This document shows positions 1 through 7,900 of a stretch of DNA of 11,473 bases, one piece after another. Below the pieces are notes generated by a model. That model worked only from the letters and a program-made list of their open reading frames with translations. It searched no databases and was not told where the DNA came from. The translations under genes and the position numbers were made by a program. The number at the start of each line of letters is the position of its first letter. Positions within the stretch are counted from its first letter, which is position 1. This DNA comes from Ochromonadaceae sp. CCMP2298. Taxonomy: Eukaryota > Sar > Synurophyceae > Ochromonadales > Ochromonadaceae. The stretch lies in assembly GCA_026770595.1 (NCBI GenBank), contig MU634550.1, positions 1 to 11,473 of the forward strand, in the 5' to 3' direction.

Positions 1-96
1 GCAGTGGGCTCGGCAGTGGGCTGCAACGTTGGCTCGAGGGTAGATTCAGCAGTGGGCTCGGCAGTGGGCTGCAACGTTGGCTCGAAGGTAGGCTCA
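1..96. repeat. 48-bp tandem repeat, two copies, built from 12-bp subunits
   Basis: Copy 1 is 1-48 and copy 2 is 49-96. They differ at three bases near their ends, and a decayed third copy starts at 97. Each 48-mer is itself made of 12-bp pieces of the type GCAGTGGGCTCG. Read on the minus strand, one frame gives a Glu-Pro-Thr repeat (EPT, QPT, EST) like Thr/Pro-rich stalks of protist surface proteins. The plus strand gives an AVGS-type repeat. The array touches the left edge of the window, so its full length is unknown. It lies just 3' of the cysteine-rich secreted gene, but the EPT frame cannot be joined to that gene's exon by the best splice sites. Confidence 0.85.
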
Positions 97-627
97 GCAG
101 TTGGAGCGGTAGTGAGTGCTGTTGGCAAAAAAAAATGTAAAATCTATAGAGTTTGTGAAAGGATCGGTAGTGGTGTTAGTTGCTGCTGGCGGAGGCATCG
201 ATATCAGGTTCGCTTGCAAGACTCACCCGCACACTTGCGCCACCGAGGACGTTCCGCAATTCCCAGAGTTTCCCTGGCAGATGACGGCGATGCCAGCGGC
301 ACCACAGGTCCCCCCCTCTACAATTCCCAGGCACTTGGAACTTCCCGTGGAGGTACAGTCATTGACGGCTCTCACGATGGAGCAGCCCGCGCCCTCTGCG
401 TCGCAATCCGACGCCCCGGAGTCTCCGCACTTAGTCAGGGAGTTACCCGGGCAACTGGAGGTATCGCACAACCCACACCCAGCCGCACTGTCACCTATGG
501 AGCAGCACTTGGAGTCGGCGCCTGACACCGGATCTACCAAGAGTGGGCACGAGGCGGGACACACGCGGGCCGCAGCAAGTCTGGCGTGCGCAAGGCACAG
601 CAGCATGAAAAGAACCCTCGCGAACAT
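94..627 (-). CDS. Small secreted cysteine-rich protein (signal peptide), probably two exons
   Basis: I do not recognise a family. Exon 1 runs from the ATG at 627-625 down to 227. Residues 1-21 (MFARVLFMLLCLAHARLAAA and the following R) form a typical signal peptide, so the product should enter the secretory pathway. The rest has 16 cysteines in about 110 residues. From residue 42 onward they recur nearly every 7-9 residues. A strong donor (GTGAGT, first base 226) precedes a 108-base intron with a T9 tract and a CAACAG acceptor ending at 119. Joining at 118 adds seven residues ending in Cys and a TGA at 96-94, giving 141 residues. That last Cys falls 8 residues after the previous one, in keeping with the spacing. 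Unspliced, the frame stops at 225-223 with almost the same protein. A third possibility is that the gene continues into the EPT repeat; that needs a weak alternative splice. A GTG codon lies upstream at 648, but the ATG at 627 fits the signal peptide best. A decayed copy lies at 850-1050. Confidence 0.6.
119..226 (-). other. Candidate intron of the cysteine-rich gene
   Basis: On the minus strand the donor is GTGAGT (226-221) and the acceptor is a T9 run followed by GCCAACAG, ending at 119. The T-rich tract is unlike the C-rich tracts of the other introns in this window. The phase-2 junction yields a short in-frame tail and stop. Confidence 0.5.
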
Positions 628-706
628 GGCCGACCTCGAAGATGGCACGAGTATGGAACCTTGCGTTGATTTGTGAGTCTAGGGCCCATTTGCAACGCTG
701 TGTGTG

Positions 707-786
707 TGTCCGAGGATGCGTCCCTGGTTGTCCGAGGATGCATCTACCTAACCCTAACCGCCGAGGATTCGCTGAGGATTCGCGAC
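707..786. repeat. Short direct repeats around a telomere-like motif
   Basis: The 13-mer TGTCCGAGGATGC occurs at 707-719 and 729-741. Related CGAGGATTCG and TGAGGATTCG pieces follow at about 760-783. Between them, at about 746-758, is CCTAACCCTAACC, two units of a TTAGGG-type telomeric repeat on the opposite strand. Two units can arise by chance, so an interstitial telomere is not established. The stretch separates the intact cysteine-rich gene from its decayed copy. Confidence 0.5.
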
Positions 787-849
787 CACATCTTGTCCAC
801 GCTGAGTCTTCATCTCCACGCAATCTTACCTACTGCAAAGGGACCAAGT

Positions 850-1050
850 GTGCTCTACGATACCCAGGCACCTGTCCCTTCCCCGTGGAGGTGCAGTCAT
901 TGACTGCAGCTATCATTAGGAGCAGCGCGCGCCCTCTGTCGCAATACGACGCCAGTGGGGAGTCTCTGCACTTCGTCAGGGAGTTTACCCGGGAAGCAGG
1001 AGGTATCGCACAACCCACGGCCAGCGGCACTGTCACTGGAGCAGCAATGC
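850..1050 (-). pseudogene. Decayed second copy of the cysteine-rich secreted gene segment
   Basis: This stretch aligns with about 310-510, the cysteine-rich part of the gene starting at 627. By eye identity is about 80-85 percent, with shared blocks such as CGCACAACCCAC and TCGTCAGGGAG-type strings. In translation the protein blocks NSLTKC and AVNDCTSTG survive, but in frames that do not join. Indels relative to the intact copy break it: four bases lost before the GTGACAGTG block, one base gained in the CCCGGGTAAACTCCC block, and two bases lost near TCGCAATACGAC. No signal-peptide exon is recognisable on its 5' side above 1050. It looks like a partial tandem duplicate that has lost its frame; a gene fragment rescued by splicing is less likely. 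Confidence 0.7.
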
Positions 1051-1080
1051 ATCCAACAGTGTGCTTTCAGAGGGAGATTT

Positions 1081-1393
1081 AGAAGTAACGTACTGTAAAA
1101 AGCAAAGTGAGGACTCCGAAATGTCGTTATTTTTCGGGTAAAAAGTGCGCAAAAAGGAGCAAAAAGTTCAAAATCTGGTGACCCTCAAATCCCAGGCTCT
1201 TTTCTCTCTTTCAAGCTGTTGCGAGTTACAAAGCTGACGTAGCTGATTAGCCCCTTCGACAACGAGAGATCGCTTCGGCGAAGTCAGCTTCTGTGGTCGC
1301 GAAAAAAATTGGCAGCATTGGTTCCCAGACCTTCTGGCAGCGGTTCTAATGATGATGGGAGGTGATCTCGTTTCACTTTTGACGCCGTTTGTG
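1081..1393. other. Non-coding stretch with A-rich repeats and a nested inverted repeat
   Basis: No credible gene is seen here. From about 1096 to 1175 the run AAAAAG recurs four times. An 8-bp inverted repeat (AAGCTGAC at 1231-1238, GTCAGCTT at 1283-1290) encloses two small hairpins, one at 1255-1266 and one with a cTTCGg tetraloop at 1270-1281. This could be a structured 5' leader or a small RNA, but nothing else supports transcription. Confidence 0.4.
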
Positions 1394-1407
1394 GTATATC
1401 TATATAC
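1394..1407 (+). promoter_or_regulatory. TATA-like palindrome upstream of the EF-hand-like gene
   Basis: GTATATCTATATAC is a palindrome with 6-bp arms and a CT centre. It lies 160 bases before the ATG at 1567, in otherwise mixed-composition DNA. A pyrimidine-rich stretch at 1460-1480 follows and could hold the transcription start. It is a plausible core promoter by composition and position only. Confidence 0.35.
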
Positions 1408-1566
1408 TACCGGTGCCAGTTATCGTCATCAATCCGTTACTTTATCGCTGAATTTTGTCATCTCTTCTTCTCTCTGCTTCAATTGAGTTCTATCACCCCT
1501 AAGGGCTTACTAAGGGCACTCATTCACCGGGCAACTCCATTGTCTATTCTGAATTCGACAGGAAGG

Positions 1567-2160
1567 ATGACTTCGCGGCAAACACTAGAGGAAAGCGGGC
1601 GGGGCAACGTCGACATTATTCGATTGATTGGTCAGAAGTTGAGGAGCAAGAGAGTGAAAGCGGCCACTATTGTCTCGTTCTGCGAGAATCTGGACGTGAA
1701 TAGGGACAGTTTGATTCATATGAGCGATATGACGGGCGTGTTGAACCACGTGCTGGGCAAAGACTCAGTGTCTCAGCGGGAAATGCTCCACCTCGCCAAG
1801 CACCTCAGCCCAGACAGCAGGGCAGAGAGAGGCCAAATCAACTACTTTAAGTTCATCGACCTCTTTTCGGACTCCTTTTCGAGTACTCTGGATTTGGGAG
1901 GAGCCATGGCGAGAGGAGAGCGGTGGATGGACGGAGAGGGGGCAGATGCAGATGAGCAGTGGGCGTCAAAGCGGGGCACTGTGGGGGAGTGGCTGAGGCA
2001 CGCAGCCTGCCCTGCAGAGGTCAACAACTACAAAAAGTTCATCGCCTGTCTGGAGGAGTTCGAGAGGAGTAGCGGGATGAAGTGTATACACAAGGAGGGC
2101 GGATTCGTGGTGCCCCTGGGTCCAGACCTTACTGCCTCAGTGAGCTTCTTCACAAAGTGA
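1567..2160 (+). CDS. EF-hand-like protein of 197 residues, unassigned
   Basis: This is a single-exon gene. The frame is stop-free from 1366, but the first ATG is at 1567 (A at -3), so I start there and get MTSRQTLEES. Residues 48-59 (DVNRDSLIHMSD) match a 12-residue EF-hand loop: Asp/Asn at positions 1, 3 and 5, Ile at 8, Asp at 12, flanked by helix-like sequence. Ser replaces the usual Gly at position 6. A second helix-loop-helix about 40 residues later (RGQINYFKFIDLF) keeps the Gly-x-Ile core but has lost most acidic ligands, so the pair probably binds one calcium or none. The C-terminal half holds a Trp/Cys-containing segment (GEWLRHAACPAEVNNYKKF) that I do not recognise. There is no signal peptide or membrane span. 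It converges on the transporter gene at 2402. A cytoplasmic Ca-sensor-like or cytoskeletal role is possible but not shown. Confidence 0.7.
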   Translation: MTSRQTLEESGRGNVDIIRLIGQKLRSKRVKAATIVSFCENLDVNRDSLIHMSDMTGVLNHVLGKDSVSQREMLHLAKHLSPDSRAERGQINYFKFIDLFSDSFSSTLDLGGAMARGERWMDGEGADADEQWASKRGTVGEWLRHAACPAEVNNYKKFIACLEEFERSSGMKCIHKEGGFVVPLGPDLTASVSFFTK

Positions 2161-2320
2161 GAGACCAGTTGTTAGTAAAGGTCTTGTATTATACTATCCT
2201 GTATGCTGTATTATAAAGAAGAAGTGCAAAGTGTGCCTTTCTTTTATAGCCGCCCCTAGCCCAGGGACATGGCCTAAGAGCATGAGCTAGATAACCCGAC
2301 TCTCTTCTTATTCACAAAGC

Positions 2321-2326
2321 AATAAA
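2321..2326 (+). terminator. AATAAA polyadenylation-type signal
   Basis: AATAAA lies 160 bases after the stop of the EF-hand-like gene, in the A/T-rich convergent spacer (2161-2401). It is the only canonical hexamer on this strand in the spacer. The spacer holds no gene. Confidence 0.4.
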
Positions 2327-2360
2327 CATACTATCGTAAGTAAATGTTGCACATGGCTGA

Positions 2361-2406
2361 GCACAATTGAACCCATACCTATCGCACAATTGATCCCGTA
2401 CCTATC
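2361..2406. repeat. 23-bp tandem duplication overlapping the transporter stop codon
   Basis: Unit 1 (2361-2383) and unit 2 (2384-2406) match at 21 of 23 positions; both begin GCACAATTGA and end TACCTATC. Unit 2 covers the TAG stop of the minus-strand transporter (2404-2402), so unit 1 is a second copy of the stop-codon region placed in the 3' UTR. Confidence 0.85.
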
Positions 2407-4460
2407 GCCCCTTGGAGCGGGGAGAAATCAACCACTCCCCGTACGGAAGCGCCTGCAGCTGCTGCACTTTGTGGCTGTACGTGAGCAGCCACAGCACGCC
2501 TATGACCAAGCCCAGGGCAACCTGGATGGTGTATCCGTCCAGCTGCAGCTCGCACGTGCCTCCGTGTTCTGAGCAGACGGAATCCACCGTGCAGGGGAAG
2601 GGCAGCACCTCCCGGCTACCCACGGCGTACGACACGCACGCCGTGTACGTCATTTTGGGCAGCAGGAAGAGGCTGAGCGAGTTGGGCCACTTGGCGCCGA
2701 TGTTGGTCACCGTGTTCAGCAGCGTCATGTAGCTGCCGCCGATGGAGGGGTCGGATATTTTGGAGAAGAAGGACATGAAGGAGATGAAGATGAGCGTGCC
2801 TGCGATCTCGTTCACCAGCAGCAGGACAGTCAGTGGCACTAGGAAGGAGGCGTGCGGCCCGTCGGGTGCGGCGTACGCTGCTTCTGTGAACTGCACCATC
2901 GCCCATAGTGCTGCGGAGACTGCGATCTTCACGGGCAGTCCCATGAGCATCATATCCAGGGGACCTACAGGGAACAGAAAACAGGGAACAGGGGACAGGG
3001 AAAATGGGACAGGGGACAGGGGACAAAGAGGAAGGGATTAGGGATATGATACTTGAGAAATTTGTGTTGGGAAAACTATAGGTTGAGGGACGCATTTGTG
3101 GGCGATGTAGGAATGTCTGTAAGTCAGCATGTAAGTGTGTCTCGTGGTCGGGGTGGGGCAGGTGCAGGGCAGGAGGCAGACTTACGTGCCGACACCCAAC
3201 TCCCGGCAAAGGCAGGCAGCAGCAAGCTAGTGAGCAGCAGCAGAGGCGATAGGGTCGCTATGTCGGCCTTTGGCATACCGTACTCCTGTAGTGGTGCATA
3301 GTACAAAGTGCAAAGTGCGAAGTGCAGAATGTTGAGTGCAGGATGGAGAGAGGGTGGAGGGAGGGTGGAGGGAGGGTGGAGGGTGGAGAGAAACGAGCAG
3401 AATGGGAACAAAAGATATCACACTAATGTCAAGTTCCCATCTTTGGGTCCCCTATAGAGCAGGCGGGACCCTTTGTCGGAAGCACGAACAGATGCAGGTG
3501 CGTCAATCGTCAGATCTCCAGGGCAAAGACTCATACCTGCAATTTGAAGCCGAATATCGCATCTGTGGGGGCAAAAGCCACCTTACAGGTGAGCAGTATG
3601 ACCACAAAGCTCTGCACGGAGGGCAGTCGGAAGATAGAGACCACCTGCTTGCACGTGTCCAGCAGGCTGTCCGGATGCTCCGACTCATCTGCAGGCTCCT
3701 CTCTCTTGAAGACCCAGATGAATATCGTAGTAAGGATAAACACGTAACCCCAGAACTCCATAAAGGTAGGCAGGTCTATCAGGGGACCGCCATTGATTCC
3801 CAGGAAGACGTGGCACCACTTCGCATCGGAGAGCGCGATAAAGCCCTGGTTGGCCATGAATATGCCGAGCACCTGCCCGATGCTGTTGCACACAGATGCG
3901 TACCCCACAGCCTCCCTGGAGAGCATCGTCAGCGCCCACCCATCCACCGCTATGTCCTGCGTCGCCATGAGGAAGTAGAGGAACACGAAGAACATCGTGA
4001 GCTCGAGCACTGCAGGGGTCGCGTCGCCCTCGCCTATCCACACGCCCACATAGTCAGCACACGTGATCATCACCAGCCCCGTCACTATCTGCACCGGAAC
4101 CAACCACGTTTTCCTACGCCCGAATGACTTGAAGTAGTAGGTGTCCACCAGGGGGGCCCAGAGAAGCTTCAGCGAGAAGGGGATGGAGACCAGGCTGAAG
4201 AGCGAGAGCGCCTCGTAGCTCGCGCCTTTCTCCTTGAGCAGTAGCGGGATGCTGCCACTGAGACCCAAAGGGATGCCCTGCAGTGTGTAAAGTAAGATAA
4301 GGACTGCCATGCTGATTCTGTCTTGATTGTTAAGTCCGCCAAGGCTGCTGCTGTCGGGAAGGCTTTTGTCAATGTCGCTAGGTGAGTCGTCTCTCGACGA
4401 CGAGTCATCGATGCCTCGCATTTTCTTTCTTTGCGTTGTACTCGACTCCCTGCCACTCAT
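2402..4460 (-). CDS. SLC33A1: Acetyl-CoA transporter of the SLC33A1/AT-1 family (MFS), three exons
   Basis: Exons are 4460-3537, 3285-3186 and 2964-2402, giving 528 residues; the human protein is 549. In animals the family sits in the ER membrane and brings cytosolic acetyl-CoA into the lumen for protein and glycan acetylation. Family blocks recognised in order: LQGIPLGLSGSIPLLL (about 60-75), PFSLKLLWAPLVD (94-106), FGRRKTWLVPVQ (113-124), ATQDIAVDGWALTMLSRE (166-183), CNSIGQ (191-196), and in exon 3 KISDPSIGGSYMTLLNTV followed by GAKWPNSL. About 11-12 hydrophobic spans are visible. The N-terminal 45 residues are Ser/Asp-rich and cytosolic-looking. Both junctions keep frame: CAG|GTATGA to CTACAG|GAG at phase 0, and CAC|GTAAGT to TGTAG|GT at phase 1, which rebuilds an Arg codon. 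An in-frame ATG at 4622 would add 54 residues with no family match, so I prefer 4460. It is divergent from the GPCR-PIPK gene. Confidence 0.92.
2965..3185 (-). other. Intron 2 of the transporter gene, with a G-run/ACA minisatellite
   Basis: The donor is GTAAGT (3185-3180) and the acceptor TGTAG ends at 2965, giving 221 bases. The acceptor-proximal part (about 2968-3035) is an irregular tandem repeat of GGGACAG-like units on the plus strand. On the sense strand this reads as repeated TGTCCCC, so the satellite itself supplies the pyrimidine tract. Confidence 0.85.
3286..3536 (-). other. Intron 1 of the transporter gene, with a GGGTGGAGG-type repeat
   Basis: The donor GTATGA starts at 3536 and the acceptor CTACAG ends at 3286, giving 251 bases. 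At about 3346-3390 the plus strand carries a tandem GGAGGGTGGAGG-type repeat with at least four G-triplets, a possible G-quadruplex. The sense RNA is C-rich there. Beside it (3300-3340) is an irregular AAAGTGCA/GAAGTGCA repeat. Confidence 0.85.
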
Positions 4461-4960
4461 TGCAGAGATCGGATTGGCCGACAGAAAGTGTAGAAGTGAA
4501 GGGATGCAAGCGACAGCGCGTGAGCATCGCCACCGCCAGCGAGAGGACACAAATCCAAAATCCACGATTTTTGGAATGTCCACAGTTTTTGAGAAGCCTC
4601 TCCCCTGCCACCCAGATCCCATATTGTGGGACAGGGAGGAATGTAATTTGGCGTGTATTTCATCTTCAGGGGTTTGGGTTAAAAGGGCACATTTCGGATC
4701 TCATTCTCCCCTGCGAGCTCGCACTCCAAGCACTCCTTTCCTCCTCTTTTCTCAAGTATCTCTCCTGCTATCTTTCAGATTGCACGGCTGCCAGTGCAAG
4801 GATCTGCGAGCAGAATTGTCCCCGCACCCTGCGACCTGATGCACTCGCAGAAATAGGATTGCCGGAAGCAGCGCCTGATCCTAACTGCCTAGCGCGGACT
4901 CCCACGATAATTAGATCTATTCTTGACGGCTGACTGCTGCCGCGATCTTCCCTGGCCAGC
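4461..4960. promoter_or_regulatory. Divergent intergenic region between the transporter and the GPCR-PIPK
   Basis: The two start codons face away from each other across 500 bases, so both promoters must lie here or be shared. I see no TATA box. CTATCTTTCAG at 4768-4778, after a pyrimidine-rich stretch, looks like a 3' splice acceptor and may end a 5' UTR intron of the GPCR-PIPK gene; no matching donor is obvious. An open plus-strand frame crosses the region but overlaps the transporter's first exon antisense and matches nothing. Confidence 0.5.
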
Positions 4961-7900
4961 ATGGACCCTGACAACCATTCTCTCCGGCCTAAACACACGG
5001 ATCTGAGCGAGGCTTGCAATAAAATACAAAACATCCAAGATGGTGATGTTATTCTCCCCACTTTCGCGATTATGTCTTTCGTGTGCTACATTTACCTGGG
5101 ATGGATGTACTTCGCCCTGAAGTCGCCCCTGCTAAAACGGCATCCAACGAGTGAGTGACAAGCTGGCTATGAGAGTTCTTTGCGTTTCTGTATAGTTATT
5201 TGCCCCGCCACTGACTCGTTTCAACCCCCCTCCTGCTCTCCCTGCCCCTCCCGTTCTCCCCCCCACAGCCCTGCTGATCTACAAGTGCATCGTGGATCTG
5301 TTCTTTCTGCATCAGTTCCTCTGGCTACCCTTCATGGAAAACGAAAACTTCTTCGACGACGACAGCACCGAGGCACCCTACTACTGCAGCAGCACGTCTA
5401 TCGCGGGGCTGCTCGCGTTCTTGGCCCAGTTCGGCATGGTGGCCTCGGAGCTGGTCTTCTTCGTGATCACCTACGACATGCGCATGGCCTACACCACGCC
5501 CTTCAGCTCCTTTAGCCTGAACCGAAACCGCTACTTCGTGTTCGTGGTGGGGGGGAGTCTGGCCACTGCCTTCTGTCTGGTGGTGATGGGCCCCAACGTG
5601 TACGGCATGTCCACCCTGGGCATGGTCTGGATTCAGAACAGAAGAGAGGACGGGTTCAACATCAACTACCCCAAGTTCGTGATCTACTACGTGATCGTGC
5701 TGGTGGTGTACGTTTATGCTATATGGGCGGTCTTCCGGTACGGGGCGGACAAGAAGTCTGGCTACCCTGCGGCCCTGAGCAACACGATGTCTATCATGCT
5801 GCGCGCCCGCAAGTTCACTCTGGGCTTCGTGGGCTACCTAGTTTCCCTGTTCATGTTCGAATTCATCAACTACCTGGTGAACAACTCCGACGCGGCTGCG
5901 GGTCTGCCTGTGGCTGCGTACATGCTGGCCTTCAAGGGCGTGTGGACGTTCCTCATGATCGCGTACACGAACTGGGCAGAACTAAGCTGGGACCTCATCA
6001 ACCCCCTCAAGAACCCCTTCTCCACGCGGCACCACGCGCTCAAGGACGACGTGGCAATGGAGAAGCTGTTACTGCAGCCGCACCTGAACACCGCGCTCAG
6101 GGCGGAGATCCTGCACTTCACCACGCAGGGCATCATGTTCGCCGCCAGGGACAACAAGCGGCGATTCAAGGCAGGCCTTGACGCTTCACAGGCAACTAAG
6201 AGCGCAAATGCGGGTACACCGGACAGGCCAGCGGACGCCGCTCAATCACTGGGGAACAATTCCCTAGCCACTGTGCGCTCCTCCGATGACGAGAGCGCTA
6301 AATACACATTCGCCCCAGTCACCTCCAGCCATCTGCGGCCTGCGTCTGGGCCCGTAGAAACCACCACAAACCCCATGCTAAGCAATGCGGACAGCTCTCC
6401 CTTCCGTCGCTCGCACACGGCGGGTGTCACAGGTGCGGACTATGAGGAGTTCTCGCATCCCAGTATTCTGGACAGGCACTCCTTCCAATCTCTGGAGCGC
6501 ACCACGCGCAAGCAGGACGAGGCGGTGAACTTGGAGATAGATGCTGTGTGGGGAGAGGGGAGAGAGGGGCGCAGTTCGACGGTGGGTGTGGGTGCGGGTG
6601 CGGCGGGGAAGGGGGGGGCCCCGCGGCGGAAGTCTCGTGTGTCCACGACTGCCTATGCGATTGCGATGATGAAAAGTAGCGGGATTAAGATCGAGGACTG
6701 GGGCGGGGGCGGGGAGGAGGGATTGGTGCGCGAATCAGACCTTAACCTAGACGATCAAAGCGTGGGGGGCAACGGACAGGGAGCACTGGAGATGCTCTCC
6801 ATGGGCATGCCCCGGCCCAGCGCGGCGGACATTGAGTTCGGCATGCAGGGCTCGGAGTCGGACGAGACGAGCGAGGGGACCCCGCGCTGGCAGCAGATCG
6901 ACTCACCATCGAATGCCTCCTCAGTGAGGCACACGAGCAGCCCAGGACCGGGACTTGGCACCTCAGGGCATGACACCCCCCCCAAGGGCCGCATCAATCG
7001 CATTATGAGCGAGAGCCTGGAGTCGGCGCGCTCCTTCTTCAACCCCAGGCAATACAAAGACTTTCGGTTCAAAGACTTCAGACCCAAGTACTTTGGCAAG
7101 ATTCGCGAGTTGTGCGGCATCGACGACGAGGAGTACGCGATGTCCTTCCAGTCCACGTGCAAGGAGAAGTTCTCAGAGGGCAGGTCGGGCGCCTTCATGT
7201 TCTTCTCCAGCAACGAGAAGTGCATAGTCAAGACCACCACCAAGTCGGAGAGTCTGGCGCTGCGCAATATAATGCCCCAGTATGTGGACTTCATAACGGA
7301 GAACCCCGACTCCCTCGTGTGTCGGTTCCTGGGCTCTCACTGCATCACGATGTACGACAACGAATTGTACTTCGTGGTGATGCTGAACGTCTTCCCCACC
7401 TTCCAGCTGTCCGAGCGATACGACCTGAAGGGCAGCTGGGTGAACAGGCACGGCTTCGAGGAGAGCCGCAAGACCAAGAAGGACCGCATGCACAGAGAGC
7501 CGAAGAACTTCTGTCCCCTCTACCAGGACAACGACATGCAGCAGAAGATATCCGTCTCCACGGAGGTGACATACGCACTGGCGGGGCAGATTCGCCGCGA
7601 CGTGCTCTTCCTGCGCGCGAATAATCTAATGGACTACAGCCTGCTGATCGGTGTGCGCAGGGAGAAGTTCTCGCTGCAGGACTCGGAGGGCTTGCAGCGC
7701 GAGAGCCACTACTCCAGACTGAAGAGCTCTGGGTCGCTGCGGGGGTCCCAGCGGTTTTCGGAGATGTCTGTGATGTCGGAGGCGGTGCAGGGGTCGGAGC
7801 ACCTTGCGTCCTCTACCCCCGACTACGCGGACGTCTTCCACCGCGACAAGGACGGGGGCATGCGCGCGCGCGCAGTGGAGGGTCCTGGTACGTACTACGT

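Noticed and set aside
1-96. CRISPR array
   Set aside because: The repeats are directly adjacent with no unique spacers, and the genome is eukaryotic.
4-525. Plus-strand open frame with AVGS repeats
   Set aside because: Beyond the repeat, it is antisense to the signal-peptide cysteine-rich gene and shows no protein-like pattern. It begins without an ATG.
1231-1300. tRNA gene
   Set aside because: The outer stem and two hairpins suggest a cloverleaf, but there is no T-loop GGTTCGAATCC-type block, no proper anticodon arm, and the 60 bases are too short.
1483-1566. N-terminal extension of the EF-hand-like protein
   Set aside because: The frame is open and Arg/Leu-rich like a mitochondrial presequence, but it has no ATG and would need a TTG start or an unseen upstream exon.
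4461-4622. 54-residue N-terminal extension of the transporter from an ATG at 4622
   Set aside because: It is Trp/Arg/Cys-rich with no similarity to the family N terminus. Starting at 4460 gives a length close to the human protein.
4382-4933. Plus-strand open frame of about 180 codons across the divergent promoter
   Set aside because: Its first part is antisense to the transporter's first exon. It has no domain-like sequence, and it ends before the well-supported GPCR-PIPK start.
7862-7873. (GC)6 run as a Z-DNA or regulatory element
   Set aside because: It lies in the coding frame of the PIPK insert (RARA) and is too short to claim function in GC-rich DNA.
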